Of a DNA stretch of 24,141 nucleotides, positions 6,970 through 15,858 are shown piece after piece. A model generated the notes under the pieces. That model ran no database searches. It had not been told where the DNA came from and was given only the letters and a program-made list of their open reading frames with translations. Positions within the stretch are counted from its first letter, which is position 1. Every line of letters begins with the position of its first letter. Position numbers and translations under genes: made by a program. The DNA lies in assembly GCA_018241865.1 (NCBI GenBank), contig JAFECY010000236.1, positions 1 to 24,141 of the forward strand, in the 5' to 3' direction. Source of the DNA: Pseudomonadota bacterium (GTDB taxonomy: Bacteria > Pseudomonadota > Gammaproteobacteria > Burkholderiales > Burkholderiaceae_D).

Positions 6970-7761
6970 TCAAATTTTTCCTTCTGATCGCCGCTGCGTC
7001 AATGATCGCAGTCGGCGGATCAACTCGTCGAGCAGACGTGGCATGTCATCGTATGCCTCCACAAAAAAATCGGCCGCGCTCTCCTCGCTGCGTTCCACCC
7101 TCACCGTCATCACGTCTGGGCGTCGCAGACGAAAAACGTGTTCATCGGTCACATCATCACCAACATAGATCGCGCTGGGCGCGCCACTAAACAGTAACAG
7201 TTGTTCCAGCGCCTTGCCTTTATCGACGCTATCTTGTGGCAATAAATTGAAAACGCACTTACCTGCTATCACGCGCGGAGGTGGCTGTAACTCGGCAAAT
7301 AAATCCATCAAGCGGCGTTCCATCAAAACTGGATCCACAACGTCGCGATAATGCAGCGAAAGCGTATAGCGTTTATCTTCGATCCAGATGCCCGGCATGA
7401 AGCGCGCGCCGTCTATCAACGCCGCCTGCAATTGTGCATGCCATGCACGGCAACAGATTTCGTGATGCGGTGATGGTCGCCAGCCCGGCACGCCTTCCAA
7501 ACCATGATTGCCGACCACATAGGCAGGCGAAAAATCGAGCCTTGGCCGAATATCTGCAACTGCGCGCCCGCTCAAAATCGCCACCGGCGCACAAGCGGAC
7601 AAATCACGCAATCGTGCCAGCATGTCTTGCGCTAAGCTCGCCTCTTCTGGACGCGCGGTGATGGGCGTCAACGTGCCGTCGAAATCAAACACGCACAACA
7701 TGCCGATGCGCATGGTTTCATCTAACCGCTGCTGCCCTGTCGCTGAAAAAAAATCTTGCAT
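6970..7761 (-). CDS. otsB: Trehalose-6-phosphate phosphatase
   Basis: This 263-residue HAD-superfamily phosphatase is of usual OtsB length. Motif I is FDFDGTLTP, with nucleophile D26 and acid/base D28. Motif II is ILSGR (62-66). The lysine of motif III lies in SVDKGKAL (178-185), and motif IV is GDDVTDEHVF (201-210). The small cap domain carries GNHGLEG and SLHYRD, as in other trehalose phosphatases. It removes phosphate from trehalose 6-phosphate to give trehalose. The ATG comes 2 bases after the otsA stop (TAGCAATG), so the two biosynthetic genes are tightly coupled. Confidence in family and role is high because of both motifs and context. Confidence 0.95.
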   Translation of the reverse strand: MQDFFSATGQQRLDETMRIGMLCVFDFDGTLTPITARPEEASLAQDMLARLRDLSACAPVAILSGRAVADIRPRLDFSPAYVVGNHGLEGVPGWRPSPHHEICCRAWHAQLQAALIDGARFMPGIWIEDKRYTLSLHYRDVVDPVLMERRLMDLFAELQPPPRVIAGKCVFNLLPQDSVDKGKALEQLLLFSGAPSAIYVGDDVTDEHVFRLRRPDVMTVRVERSEESAADFFVEAYDDMPRLLDELIRRLRSLTQRRSEGKI

Positions 7762-7763
7762 TG

Positions 7764-10025
7764 CTATACCACCCGGCGCAAAGGTTGATGGCTGTGCGAA
7801 TGAATTTTGTGCATGATACGCTCGCGCCGACGTAAGCGCGAAGCGTCGAGCAGCATACGCCCAGCCCAGCGATAGACATTGAAATCTTTGACCAGAGAAC
7901 GCATGCTACGCATGCGCTCGCGTTGTTCGATTTCCGGCATCGTCAGCGCCCGATGCAAGGCCTCCGCCCCTTGCTCGATATGATAAGGGTTGACGATCAA
8001 CGCCTCATGCAATTCGCGTGCCGCGCCGGTGAACTGGCTCAGGATCAACACGCCACGCTCATCATCGCGCGCAGCGATAAATTCCTTCGCTACCAAATTC
8101 ATGCCGTCATGCAGACTAGTGACGACGCACACATCAGCGGCGCGATAGTAATCGTTGACCTGCTCCGCGTTATGGTGCGCGACTTTCAGAATAATAGGCG
8201 CGCAAACTTTGTTGGCGAAGCGCTGGTTGATCCGCTCTGCCAATGCGCGTACGCGCGCTTCAAAATTTTGATACTCGTCGAGCGAAGAACGGCTAGGAGC
8301 GGCGATCTGCACAAGAGAAAATCTGCCGATCAAATTCGGCTCCTGTTCCAGCAAACGTTCGACCGCCTGAAAGCGTTCAATGATGCCCTTGGTGTAATCG
8401 AGTCGATCAACACCGAGAGCGAGCAAGTGATTTTCCGGCAATCCCAGTTCTTGTCGAATCGCACTTCGGCATTGCGCCACACTCGGGCGATCGCTATCGT
8501 GCTCTGGCCAGGTAATCGAGATCGGATAGCTCTCCACCTGCGTCAGTTTGCCTCCATAGAAAATCGTGGACGCCTCGGATTCGATGCGGGTCTCCATATA
8601 ACGATCCACCGTTTCCAGAAAATTTTTACAATGAAACGGCGTGTGAAAACCGAGTATGGTGCTGCCCAGCAAACCTTCGAGGATGTCTTCGCGCCACGGG
8701 CAAATACCGAAGGATTCTGGATTCGGCCAGGGAATGTGCCAGAAGGTGATGATGGTCGCTTTCGGTAAGGCCTCGCGCACCATGCGCGGCAACAGCGCGA
8801 AATGGTAGTCCTGTACCAGCACGACGGGATCGTCGGTATGGGCTTCTTTGATGACCGCATCGGCGAAGCGCTGGTTAACCTCCACATATTGTTCCCAATC
8901 GGCGGAACGAAACACCGGCCGCACATGAGCGATATGACACAAGGGCCACAAGCCTTCATTGGCAAATCCATAGTAAAAACCTTGCTCCTCTTCTTCCGAC
9001 AGCCAAACCCGGCGCAAGGTATAACTTGGACGTCCCGGCGGCACCTGCACACGATCGTTGCGATCCACTGTCTCGTGATCGGCCGATCCGCTGCCATGCG
9101 CGATCCAGGTGCCAGAACAGGCGCGCATGACCGGCTCGACCGCCGTCACCAATCCGCTCGCCGGGCGACTCACTTGCACGCCCTTGTCTGTGCGGGCATG
9201 GATGTAAGGCTCACGATTGGAAACGACCAACACTTCGTCGCCGGCCAGATCATCGTGCAATAAAGTGCGCAATTTTTCAGGCGTCCACATATGCGACGTA
9301 TCATCACTCGCACGCTGATCGGCATTAAATTCGCGCAGCATGGCGCGCAAGTCGCCAACCAGTGGTTGAATATTCGCGGACGATGGCTCGTTAAAGCCAA
9401 ACAGAGAGCGTCGCCGCGCATCTTTTCTCAGCATTTCCTTCACCGCATGAATCACACCGCGCCAACTCAAGTGCGCAATAATCACCGTTAATAGCGACAT
9501 GATTAGCGCCAGCACAACAAACAGCGCAATCACGTATTTGCGTGCATCAGCGTTGCGATGATCGATAAATTTCATATCGTGCACGAGGATCAATTTCCCC
9601 AAATATTGGGTATCGATCTGTACCGGGCTTTCCATCACATGCATGGAGCCTTGCGGCAAACGCAGCAAGGAACGCTTGGCGTCGTGATCGCCCGGCTCCA
9701 AACATGCCAGAGAAGTTGGATAGGTTTTTGTTTTGTAGAGCAGCTTGCCGCTGGCGTCGCAGAATGCCAGCGCGTATAGCCGTTCATCCTGAATCGCGCG
9801 ATCGAACAATTGCGTGATTTTTCGTTTATCTCTGGTCGGCACATATTCTTGCAAAGGGCTTTGCAAGGCGCCGGCGAGTAATTGCGAGCGCGTATCAAGA
9901 TCGCGCATGAACCAGCGCAAGGTCATGTCATCTACCAACGGCACGACGCCATAGGCCAATAATCCCAATATCAAAGCGACTGGAAAAATAAAACGTAGCG
10001 ATAAGCGGATCGATCCCAATTGCAT
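7764..10025 (-). CDS. otsA: Membrane-anchored trehalose-6-phosphate synthase with sensor-like N-terminus
   Basis: From the ATG at 10025 (GGGGA six bases upstream) the protein has 753 residues. The frame stays open to a GTG at 10121, which lacks a good ribosome site. Classical OtsA is about 470 residues and soluble. Here residues 12-31 and 164-186 are membrane helices enclosing about 130 extracytoplasmic residues, and residues 188-260 are a HAMP-like, helix-rich linker. The GT20 domain starts near 263 (LVVSNREPY). It shows [12 protein letters not shown] (353-364), QDYH (405-408), the nucleotide-sugar site DRLDYTKG (540-547, R541 and K546) and DGMNLVAKE (640-648). It should join glucose from a nucleotide donor to glucose 6-phosphate on the inner face of the membrane. 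The phosphate loop reads PASGLV rather than GG, and SLHDGMN replaces the usual PLRDGMN, so donor or acceptor preference could differ. It is the first gene of the operon. Confidence 0.9.
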   Translation of the reverse strand: MQLGSIRLSLRFIFPVALILGLLAYGVVPLVDDMTLRWFMRDLDTRSQLLAGALQSPLQEYVPTRDKRKITQLFDRAIQDERLYALAFCDASGKLLYKTKTYPTSLACLEPGDHDAKRSLLRLPQGSMHVMESPVQIDTQYLGKLILVHDMKFIDHRNADARKYVIALFVVLALIMSLLTVIIAHLSWRGVIHAVKEMLRKDARRRSLFGFNEPSSANIQPLVGDLRAMLREFNADQRASDDTSHMWTPEKLRTLLHDDLAGDEVLVVSNREPYIHARTDKGVQVSRPASGLVTAVEPVMRACSGTWIAHGSGSADHETVDRNDRVQVPPGRPSYTLRRVWLSEEEEQGFYYGFANEGLWPLCHIAHVRPVFRSADWEQYVEVNQRFADAVIKEAHTDDPVVLVQDYHFALLPRMVREALPKATIITFWHIPWPNPESFGICPWREDILEGLLGSTILGFHTPFHCKNFLETVDRYMETRIESEASTIFYGGKLTQVESYPISITWPEHDSDRPSVAQCRSAIRQELGLPENHLLALGVDRLDYTKGIIERFQAVERLLEQEPNLIGRFSLVQIAAPSRSSLDEYQNFEARVRALAERINQRFANKVCAPIILKVAHHNAEQVNDYYRAADVCVVTSLHDGMNLVAKEFIAARDDERGVLILSQFTGAARELHEALIVNPYHIEQGAEALHRALTMPEIEQRERMRSMRSLVKDFNVYRWAGRMLLDASRLRRRERIMHKIHSHSHQPLRRVV

Positions 10026-10132
10026 GCTGTTCCCCGGTGTCGAATGGATGGCACGAAACTGTATTGCGCTTCGCGTGTGTGCACTGTCGAGAGGTACAAG
10101 CCTGACAAATGCAAGCGGCACTTGAGCCGCAT

Positions 10133-10147
10133 AGTCACTCGGTGACT
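10133..10147. repeat. Short hairpin in the otsA leader
   Basis: AGTCAC, three bases, then GTGACT: a perfect 6-bp inverted repeat about 110 bases upstream of the chosen otsA start. It lies next to a larger inverted repeat at 10150-10190. No T-run follows on the minus strand. The remainder of the 10026-10320 gap shows no gene I would support and no convincing -35/-10 pair. Confidence 0.4.
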
Positions 10148-10149
10148 GT

Positions 10150-10190
10150 TAATAAGTATTTACCGGTTCCCGGTAAAAATTTTCTTATTA
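10150..10190. repeat. Two-tier inverted repeat between the methyltransferase and otsA
   Basis: The inner stem is TTTACCGG / CCGGTAAA (10159-10166 and 10170-10177, 3-base loop). An outer stem TAATAAG / CTTATTA (10150-10156 and 10184-10190) encloses it with a small asymmetric internal loop. It lies 130 bases beyond the methyltransferase stop and 125 bases before otsA. On the minus strand it is followed by an AT-rich tract but no T-run. It may be a terminator of the long operon, an attenuator, or an operator for otsA. Confidence 0.5.
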
Positions 10191-10320
10191 GATTGATGAG
10201 CATGCATGAAGTTCCCCGCATGACTGATTTTTTTGACGTACTCAATGATCGTCATGTTGTATTTTTCCGAGCGACGTAGCCGCGTAATCAACGCAGCAAA
10301 TCCATCTGGCAACGTGCCGA

Positions 10321-11112
10321 TTATCGCTGCTGCAGCGTTTGCCGAACTTGCTCGAAAAAACACACTGCCGCACTAGCAGCGACATTCAGCGATTCCATTT
10401 TTCCCACATGTGGAATAGCGACATGCTGTGTCGCCAGTTGCATCAACGCTTGCGACACGCCTTGCCCTTCATGGCCGAACAACCAAGCATGTGCTTGCGC
10501 TAGATTGATTTCATACACCTGCCGCGTTGCATGCGAACTGGTAGCCAGCACCGGCACCGAAGCAGACGCCATCAGCGCCGCAAGGTCAACGTTCTCATGA
10601 ATCGTCAGCAGAAAATGGGCGCCCATACCAGCGCGCAGCACTTTCGGCGACCAAGCGAATGCCGTGCCGACGCTGCAGAATACTTCTGTGATCCCGGCGG
10701 CAGCGGCACTGCGCAAGATGGAGCCGAGATTACCGGGATCCTGCAAGCCATCCAGCAACACGGCGGATGTCGTCAGCGCCGCTTGCGCCGACACTTGCGG
10801 CGTATCAATCACGAACAACAAGCCAACGCCCTGCTCCACCTGGCTCAGTGCGTGATAGAGCGCATCCGGTAGGATGATGTTTGCTACGCGACCGGTTTCG
10901 CATTGCGCCAAAATAGCGGCGACTTCGCCATGCTGTCGCGCCGATTCGCTGGCCACGCACATGACAGGCATGCCCAGATGCTGCAGATAAGCCTCGCACA
11001 AGTGCACGCCATCGAGCAGCGTGCGACCTGCTTTGCGCCGCGCTTGCGAACTGTCGGCGAGTTGCTTGAGTTCTTTGTATCGGGGATTGTCGCGCGAGAT
11101 GATTGATTTCAT
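10321..11112 (-). CDS. TrmH/SpoU-family RNA 2'-O-methyltransferase
   Basis: This 263-residue SPOUT methyltransferase has an N-terminal substrate-binding part ([18 protein letters not shown], then [15 protein letters not shown]). Its three SpoU motifs are [28 protein letters not shown] and the knot motif [18 protein letters not shown]. The family transfers a methyl group from S-adenosylmethionine to ribose 2'-OH in rRNA or tRNA. The architecture matches the RlmB/YsgA-like group, but the exact nucleotide cannot be assigned. Its ATG overlaps the rnhB stop by four bases (ATGA), so it is the last gene of the lipid A/rnhB operon. In E. coli dnaE follows rnhB instead. It ends about 300 bases before otsA. 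Confidence 0.92.
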   Translation of the reverse strand: MKSIISRDNPRYKELKQLADSSQARRKAGRTLLDGVHLCEAYLQHLGMPVMCVASESARQHGEVAAILAQCETGRVANIILPDALYHALSQVEQGVGLLFVIDTPQVSAQAALTTSAVLLDGLQDPGNLGSILRSAAAAGITEVFCSVGTAFAWSPKVLRAGMGAHFLLTIHENVDLAALMASASVPVLATSSHATRQVYEINLAQAHAWLFGHEGQGVSQALMQLATQHVAIPHVGKMESLNVAASAAVCFFEQVRQTLQQR

Positions 11113-11723
11113 GCCGCACCTTCCAGCAATGCTTTGACCGGCGCGTAAGATTTGCGATGCACCGGCGACACACCATGCAAACTCAGCCGTTCTAGATGCA
11201 GCACAGTGGGATACCCCTTATGCTGATCGAAGGCGTAATGCGGATAGTGCTGATGCAACACGAGCAAGGCGGCATCGCGCGCGGTCTTGGCCAATATGGA
11301 TGCCGCCGATATCGCCGTTACCTTGTCGTCACCCTTGACGATGGCTTCGGAACGCACCGTCATCACGGGACAGCGATTACCGTCGATCAGCGCCAGCGTC
11401 GGCTGCACCGTCAATGCTTCCACCGCACGCCGCATCGCCAGCATGCTGGCTTGCAGGATATTGATGGTATCGATCTCTGCTTCCGAACATTGCGCGACTG
11501 CCCAAGCCAATGCATGCGACTTGATCTCGATAGCAAGTGCATCGCGCCGCGCTTCGCTCAATTTTTTGGAATCGCGTAAACCGTCTATCGGCCTATTCGG
11601 ATCGAGAATGACGGCAGCAGCAAATACCGGCCCCGCCAGCGGACCACGCCCGGCCTCATCGACGCCGCAGACGATTTCATCGGCATAATCGAACAATGGC
11701 AGGCTGTGGTCGCGCGTCTTCAT
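11109..11723 (-). CDS. rnhB: Ribonuclease HII
   Basis: This 204-residue protein carries [14 protein letters not shown], with D22 and E23, plus D114 in LIDGN and D132 in [17 protein letters not shown]. The spacing of the four acidic residues (92 and 18 apart) equals that of E. coli RNase HII (D16, E17, D108, D126). The C-terminal [20 protein letters not shown] and HRKSYAPV are also characteristic. It cuts RNA in RNA/DNA hybrids and single ribonucleotides embedded in DNA. It overlaps lpxB upstream and the methyltransferase gene downstream by four bases each, as expected for a coupled operon. Confidence 0.96.
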   Translation of the reverse strand: MKTRDHSLPLFDYADEIVCGVDEAGRGPLAGPVFAAAVILDPNRPIDGLRDSKKLSEARRDALAIEIKSHALAWAVAQCSEAEIDTINILQASMLAMRRAVEALTVQPTLALIDGNRCPVMTVRSEAIVKGDDKVTAISAASILAKTARDAALLVLHQHYPHYAFDQHKGYPTVLHLERLSLHGVSPVHRKSYAPVKALLEGAA

Positions 11724-12907
11724 GCCACATGTCTCCCGCTAGTTTGCGCGATCAGATTCAACACTGCTTGCGCACTTTCTTGTGCGGTATTGCGCAAGAG
11801 TGTGTGATGCATGTCGGTGAAGCGCTGCTCCAAGGTGAAGCGCGCAGCCGTATCGATGAGTTGCCGCCATAATGCTTCGGCCAATGTTTGTGGCGACGCG
11901 TCATCCTGCAACAACTCCGGCACGACAAAATCGCGCGCCAGAATATTCGGCAAGCCAACCCACGGCTGATACCCCATGTGGCGCATGATGTGCCAGGAAG
12001 CGCGCATCATCTTGTAGGCAATGACCATCGGCTTTTTGAACAAGGCCACTTCCAGCGTCGCCGTGCCGGAGGCAACCAACACTGCATCGGCCGCTGCAAT
12101 GGCCGCGTGCGATTGCCCATCGGTGATATGCAGCGTGACATCTTGCAAGCCGGCCTGCGTCAACAATTGCAAGAAATACGCTTGCTGTTTTTCACCCGCC
12201 ATCGGCACGACAAATTGGATCGATGCGTCACGCTGTGCCAGCAGGCGGGCTGCGCCGATAAAAGCAGCGCTGTTGTACTTCAGTTCCGACATGCGGCTGC
12301 CGGGCAGGATCGCCACTACCGGCGCATCCTGCTTCAATCCCAGCGCGCCGCGCGCCGCTTGCACATCCGGCTTGAGCGGAATGACTTCAGCCAACGGATG
12401 ACCGACATACGTCGCAGGAATGCCGGCCTCGCGATAAATTTTTTCTTCAAAAGGAAAAATGACCAGCATGTGCGACACGGCTCTGGCGATTTTTTTAATG
12501 CGGCCGCCGCGCCAGGCCCAGATCGATGGGCCGATGAAATGCACGGTCGGTATGCCGGCATCCTTCAACTGCATTTCCAGACCGAGATTGAAATCGGGCG
12601 CATCGACGCCGATGAAAGCCGCCGGCTTTTCAATCAACAGACAATCGCGCAACGCGATCTGAATACCCTTGATTTCACGATAATGCGCCAACACCTCGAA
12701 CAGGCCGCGCACGGATAATTTTTCCATCGGCCAGTCGCTGACAAAGCCATGCTGTTGCATGGCCGAGCCGCCGATGCCGTGGATATGCGCGTCTGGCAAT
12801 TGCGGCCGCAGACCGGACAAGAGGCGGCTCGCCAGAATATCGCCTGATGTTTCGCCGGCGACCATGGCAAGCGCAATGCTGCCAGATGCGTCAGCGGATG
12901 ATGCCAC
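11720..12907 (-). CDS. lpxB: Lipid-A-disaccharide synthase
   Basis: This 395-residue GT19 enzyme joins UDP-2,3-diacylglucosamine and lipid X into the lipid A disaccharide at the inner membrane. Markers are the N-terminal [57 protein letters not shown], the UDP-binding half starting [11 protein letters not shown], and [18 protein letters not shown]. The start is a GTG at 12907, which lies 17 bases inside the end of lpxA. It is chosen because it gives the usual short lead before VAGE and has GGAG 10 bases upstream. The next ATG, 14 codons later, would leave almost no N-terminus. It sits between lpxA and rnhB, as in many proteobacteria. Confidence 0.96.
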   Translation of the reverse strand: MASSADASGSIALAMVAGETSGDILASRLLSGLRPQLPDAHIHGIGGSAMQQHGFVSDWPMEKLSVRGLFEVLAHYREIKGIQIALRDCLLIEKPAAFIGVDAPDFNLGLEMQLKDAGIPTVHFIGPSIWAWRGGRIKKIARAVSHMLVIFPFEEKIYREAGIPATYVGHPLAEVIPLKPDVQAARGALGLKQDAPVVAILPGSRMSELKYNSAAFIGAARLLAQRDASIQFVVPMAGEKQQAYFLQLLTQAGLQDVTLHITDGQSHAAIAAADAVLVASGTATLEVALFKKPMVIAYKMMRASWHIMRHMGYQPWVGLPNILARDFVVPELLQDDASPQTLAEALWRQLIDTAARFTLEQRFTDMHHTLLRNTAQESAQAVLNLIAQTSGRHVA

Positions 12908-13679
12908 GCGTATTGGACTCCAGAAATTCGCGCAGCAGGCGAATGTGTGGCGCGGCGTCGGGTGACTTGTGCTCTTCTTCCTTGAGCGCGGCTTTTGCCT
13001 CGTCGAGCGGCAGGCCGGCGCGGTAGATCAGTTTGTAGGCGCGCTTGATGGCGGCGATCTGTTCCGGCGTGAAGCCGCGCCGTTTCAAACCTTCGGAATT
13101 GATGCCGGCCGGCACAGCGCGATTACCGGCTGCGGTAACGAAAGGCGGCACGTCTTGACTGACGGCAGCGGTGAATGCCGTCATGGCATGCGCGCCGATG
13201 TGGCAAAACTGGTGCACCGTGGTGAAGCCACCGAGAAATACCCAGTCGCCCAGATGTACATGGCCGGCCAAGGTCGCATTGTTGGCGAGGATGATGTTGC
13301 TGCCGAGCTGGCAATCATGCGCCAGATGGACATAGGCCATGATCCAGTTGTCATTGCCAACCCTTGTTGCACCGGCGTCCTGCGCGGTGCCACGATTGAA
13401 GGTGCAAAATTCGCGGATCGTGTTGCGGTCGCCGATTTCAAGCCGCGTCGGTTCGCCGGCGTATTTTTTGTCCTGCGGTGCTGCGCCGATCGAAGCAAAT
13501 TGAAAAATATGATTGTCGCAACCGATCGTGGTATGGCCTTCAATGACGGTGTGCGGTCCGATTTTCGTGCGCGCACCGATCGTCACGTCGGGGCCGATCA
13601 GCGTATAGGCACCGACCTCGACCGATGCATCCAACCTAGCCTTGGGGTCGATAATCGCCGTCGGATGAATGCGCTCCAT
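12891..13679 (-). CDS. lpxA: UDP-N-acetylglucosamine O-acyltransferase
   Basis: This 262-residue protein matches the E. coli LpxA length. It has a left-handed beta-helix of hexapeptide repeats (from [13 protein letters not shown] to about residue 190) and a helical C-terminus ([20 protein letters not shown]). The catalytic His lies in HLAHDC (H121), with H118, H140 (LAGHV) and H156 (VHQFC) at the positions expected from E. coli H122, H144 and H160. It transfers a 3-hydroxyacyl chain from ACP to UDP-GlcNAc, the first step of lipid A synthesis. Its ATG overlaps the fabZ stop by one base (TAATG). The frame is open much further upstream, but that sequence is the fabZ gene read out of frame. Confidence 0.97.
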   Translation of the reverse strand: MERIHPTAIIDPKARLDASVEVGAYTLIGPDVTIGARTKIGPHTVIEGHTTIGCDNHIFQFASIGAAPQDKKYAGEPTRLEIGDRNTIREFCTFNRGTAQDAGATRVGNDNWIMAYVHLAHDCQLGSNIILANNATLAGHVHLGDWVFLGGFTTVHQFCHIGAHAMTAFTAAVSQDVPPFVTAAGNRAVPAGINSEGLKRRGFTPEQIAAIKRAYKLIYRAGLPLDEAKAALKEEEHKSPDAAPHIRLLREFLESNTRGIIR

Positions 13680-14164
13680 TACACCCCCGCAGATTGGCTC
13701 GCGTCGGCAGCGTTGCGCATGGTGCACATCAGTTCGGCTTCGACTGCAACCTGGCCATCGACGCTGGCAACGGTTTTGTATTTCCAGATGCCGCGCGCAT
13801 TGCGCAGGATTTCCACTTCCATCTTCAGTTGATCGCCGGGTCCGACCGGGCGTTTGAAGCGCGCGCCATCGATACCGAGGAAATACACCACCATGTTGGC
13901 GTCGGGCTTGATGCCTACCGTCAGGAAAGACAGCAAGGCAGCAGTCTGCGCCAAGGCTTCGATCATCAGCACGCCGGGCATGACCGGCTTGTTCGGAAAA
14001 TGGCCGTTGAAAAATTCTTCGTTGGCAGTCACGTTCTTGATTGCCGTCAGCGATTTGCCCGACTCCCAATCCAGCACACGATCCACCAGCAACATCGGAT
14101 AACGATGCGGCAGATATTCCTTGATCTGGTTGATGTCGAGCGTTTTCTTTTCTGGAGTAGTCAT
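13679..14164 (-). CDS. fabZ: 3-hydroxyacyl-ACP dehydratase FabZ
   Basis: This 161-residue hot-dog-fold dehydratase begins with [22 protein letters not shown]. The active site is in [23 protein letters not shown], read in two pieces, giving H55 and E69. It dehydrates 3-hydroxyacyl-ACP in fatty acid elongation and competes with LpxA and LpxD for 3-hydroxyacyl-ACP, which explains its place between their genes. It overlaps lpxD by four bases (ATGA) and lpxA by one base. It is slightly longer at both ends than the E. coli enzyme (151 residues), with no sign of damage. Confidence 0.97.
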   Translation of the reverse strand: MTTPEKKTLDINQIKEYLPHRYPMLLVDRVLDWESGKSLTAIKNVTANEEFFNGHFPNKPVMPGVLMIEALAQTAALLSFLTVGIKPDANMVVYFLGIDGARFKRPVGPGDQLKMEVEILRNARGIWKYKTVASVDGQVAVEAELMCTMRNAADASQSAGV

Positions 14165-15222
14165 TTTTTATCTTCGTTGTGTTCAACTAGCGATTTGATG
14201 GTTTTTTCGAGTTCCCGGATTTTCTCACGCATCGCGGGGAGATTACGCACGATGACGGCGGATTTTTCCCAATCGGCGTTTTTGCTCAGCGGGTAAAAAC
14301 CCGTATAAAAACCGGGTTCACTGATGGAGCGAGATACCAAGGTGCCGGCAGAGATGACGGCATGATCGACAATCGAAATGTGTCCATGAATCATGGCGGC
14401 ACCGCCTATGGTGCAATGTTTGCCGATGATTGCGCTGCCGGCTATGCCCGTGCAGCCGGAAATCAAGGTATGGTCGCCGATTTGACAGTTGTGCGCGATC
14501 TGTATTTGATTGTCGAGTTTGACACCATTGCCGATCACGGTGTCCGTCATGGCGCCGCGATCGATCGTGGTGTTGGCACCGATCTCGACATCATCGCCGA
14601 TCACAACCCGGCCGGTCTGTGGAATCTTTACCCAGACACCGTTGTCGTTGGCAAAACCAAAACCATCGGCGCCAATCACCGTACCGGAATGCACGATGCC
14701 GCGTGCCCCAATTTCGCAATCGGCGTGGCACACCACATGCGCATAAAAATGCGTGTCTGCCCCGATTCTCGCGTCACGTCCGATGAACGAGCCCGCATCG
14801 ATACGTGCGCGATCGGCAATCATCGCGCCTGCCTCGATCACGACTTGCGGGCCGATCACTGCCGTCGCGGCGATACTGGCGGCGGGATCGACACAGGCTG
14901 TCGGATGGATGCCGGGCGTTGCCGGCAACGCGGTCTGTTCAGCAAACAACTGTGCCGCTCGCGCAAAATACGCATAGGGATTGGTCGTTAGAATGCGCGC
15001 GCCATGATATGTCGCGCCTATCGCCTCGCTATCGGCTGACGACAAAATCAGCGCAGCCGCTTCAGTCTGCGCTGCCTGTGAACGGAATTTCGGGTTGGAC
15101 AGAAAGGTAATGTGTGCGGCTTGTGCATCGCTCAAAGGCGCAATGCCACTTACCGCGATTTTGCCATCACCGATCAACTGGCCGCCCAAGCGTTCGACCA
15201 GTTCTTCAAGCCGAGTGCCCAT
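14161..15222 (-). CDS. lpxD: UDP-3-O-(3-hydroxyacyl)glucosamine N-acyltransferase
   Basis: This 353-residue protein has the three LpxD parts. An N-terminal uridine-binding domain (about 1-100, [12 protein letters not shown]) is followed by a long left-handed beta-helix of hexapeptides (about 105-300) and a C-terminal helix ([20 protein letters not shown]). The catalytic His lies in [34 protein letters not shown] is a diagnostic stretch. It adds the N-linked 3-hydroxyacyl chain, the third step of lipid A synthesis. The ATG at 15222 has GAAGG six bases upstream. A 9-bp hairpin lies between this gene and skp. The stop overlaps the fabZ start (ATGA). Confidence 0.97.
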   Translation of the reverse strand: MGTRLEELVERLGGQLIGDGKIAVSGIAPLSDAQAAHITFLSNPKFRSQAAQTEAAALILSSADSEAIGATYHGARILTTNPYAYFARAAQLFAEQTALPATPGIHPTACVDPAASIAATAVIGPQVVIEAGAMIADRARIDAGSFIGRDARIGADTHFYAHVVCHADCEIGARGIVHSGTVIGADGFGFANDNGVWVKIPQTGRVVIGDDVEIGANTTIDRGAMTDTVIGNGVKLDNQIQIAHNCQIGDHTLISGCTGIAGSAIIGKHCTIGGAAMIHGHISIVDHAVISAGTLVSRSISEPGFYTGFYPLSKNADWEKSAVIVRNLPAMREKIRELEKTIKSLVEHNEDKK

Positions 15223-15244
15223 AGTGACCTTCGAGAGTTGCGGG

Positions 15245-15266
15245 GAAAGGCCGTGAGCGGCCTTTC
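15245..15266. repeat. Perfect 9-bp hairpin between skp and lpxD
   Basis: GAAAGGCCG (15245-15253) and CGGCCTTTC (15258-15266) flank a 4-base loop, 23 bases upstream of lpxD and 25 bases past the skp stop. On the minus strand it is followed by CCCGC rather than a T-run. It may therefore act as an mRNA stability or processing element, or a leaky stop that separates skp and lpxD levels. Confidence 0.6.
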
Positions 15267-15291
15267 TATGCTTACGCAGATACCTGCGGCA

Positions 15292-15810
15292 TTACTGATT
15301 GAGTGCCTTCAACACCTTGTCAGTAATATCGATGCGCGGATTGAAGTACACCGCTTCTTGGAACACGATATCGTATTTTTCGGCATCGGCAATCTGCTTG
15401 ATGACCTTGTTCGCACGCGCCAAGACCTGCGCCAATTCCTCATTGCGACGTTGGCTCAAGTCTTCACGGAATTCACGCTGCTTGCGTTGAAATTCTTTGT
15501 CCATGTCGGTCAGCTCGCGCTGGCGACGAATACGATCGGATTCGGACAGCACAGCCGCATCTTTGTCCAGCTTGTCTGATGCCGACTTGACGCGTGCCGC
15601 GATATCTTGGAGCTCACGGTCACGTCGGGCAAATTCCTGCTCGATCTTGGCCTGCGCTGCCTTAGCAGGCGCCGCTTCGCGCAAAATTCGATCGGTGCTG
15701 ACAAATCCGATTTTCGCTTCCTGCGCCTGTGCCGCGGCAACAGGTAGCAAACTGATCGCGCCGATTGCCAAGATTGCCAATGCATTTTTGGTTTTGCTCA
15801 TTGCCTTCAA
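15292..15810 (-). CDS. skp: OmpH/Skp-family periplasmic chaperone
   Basis: This is a protein of about 172 residues with a Sec signal peptide (SKTKNALAILAIGAISLLPV, cleaved after AQA), then KIGFVSTDRILREAAPAKAAQAK. A long charged coiled coil follows (about residues 60-130), rich in Lys, Arg, Glu and Gln, with a short C-terminal beta/alpha end (YDIVFQEAVYFNPRIDITD). Skp trimers hold unfolded outer-membrane proteins and pass them to BamA, encoded just upstream. Start choice: TTG at 15810 has GGAGA 7 bases upstream. The ATG three codons later (15801) has only an AAGG 2 bases away, and GGAGA lies 16 bases away, so I favour TTG. The mature protein is the same either way. Confidence 0.93.
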   Translation of the reverse strand: MKAMSKTKNALAILAIGAISLLPVAAAQAQEAKIGFVSTDRILREAAPAKAAQAKIEQEFARRDRELQDIAARVKSASDKLDKDAAVLSESDRIRRQRELTDMDKEFQRKQREFREDLSQRRNEELAQVLARANKVIKQIADAEKYDIVFQEAVYFNPRIDITDKVLKALNQ

Positions 15811-15858
15811 GATTATTTCTCCGCCAATCAAAATACTATCAGTCGCTATTATGCCACC

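Noticed and set aside
7923..8768. Plus-strand open frame of 281 codons opposite otsA
   Set aside because: Antisense to the conserved GT20 domain; no motif or ribosome site.
10026..10121. GTG start for otsA adding 32 residues
   Set aside because: No good Shine-Dalgarno sequence. The internal ATG at 10025 has GGGGA at proper spacing and precedes the first membrane helix directly.
10160..10255. Possible 31-residue minus-strand protein (MTIIEYVKKISHAGNF...) in the otsA leader
   Set aside because: It has a weak GGAA ribosome site and the frame ends inside a palindrome. Composition is plausible but one genome cannot separate it from chance; conservation would decide.
13680..14186. Upstream extension of the lpxA frame (to 431 codons)
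   Set aside because: The extra part is fabZ read in another frame. LpxA begins at MERIHPTA with the family's exact length.
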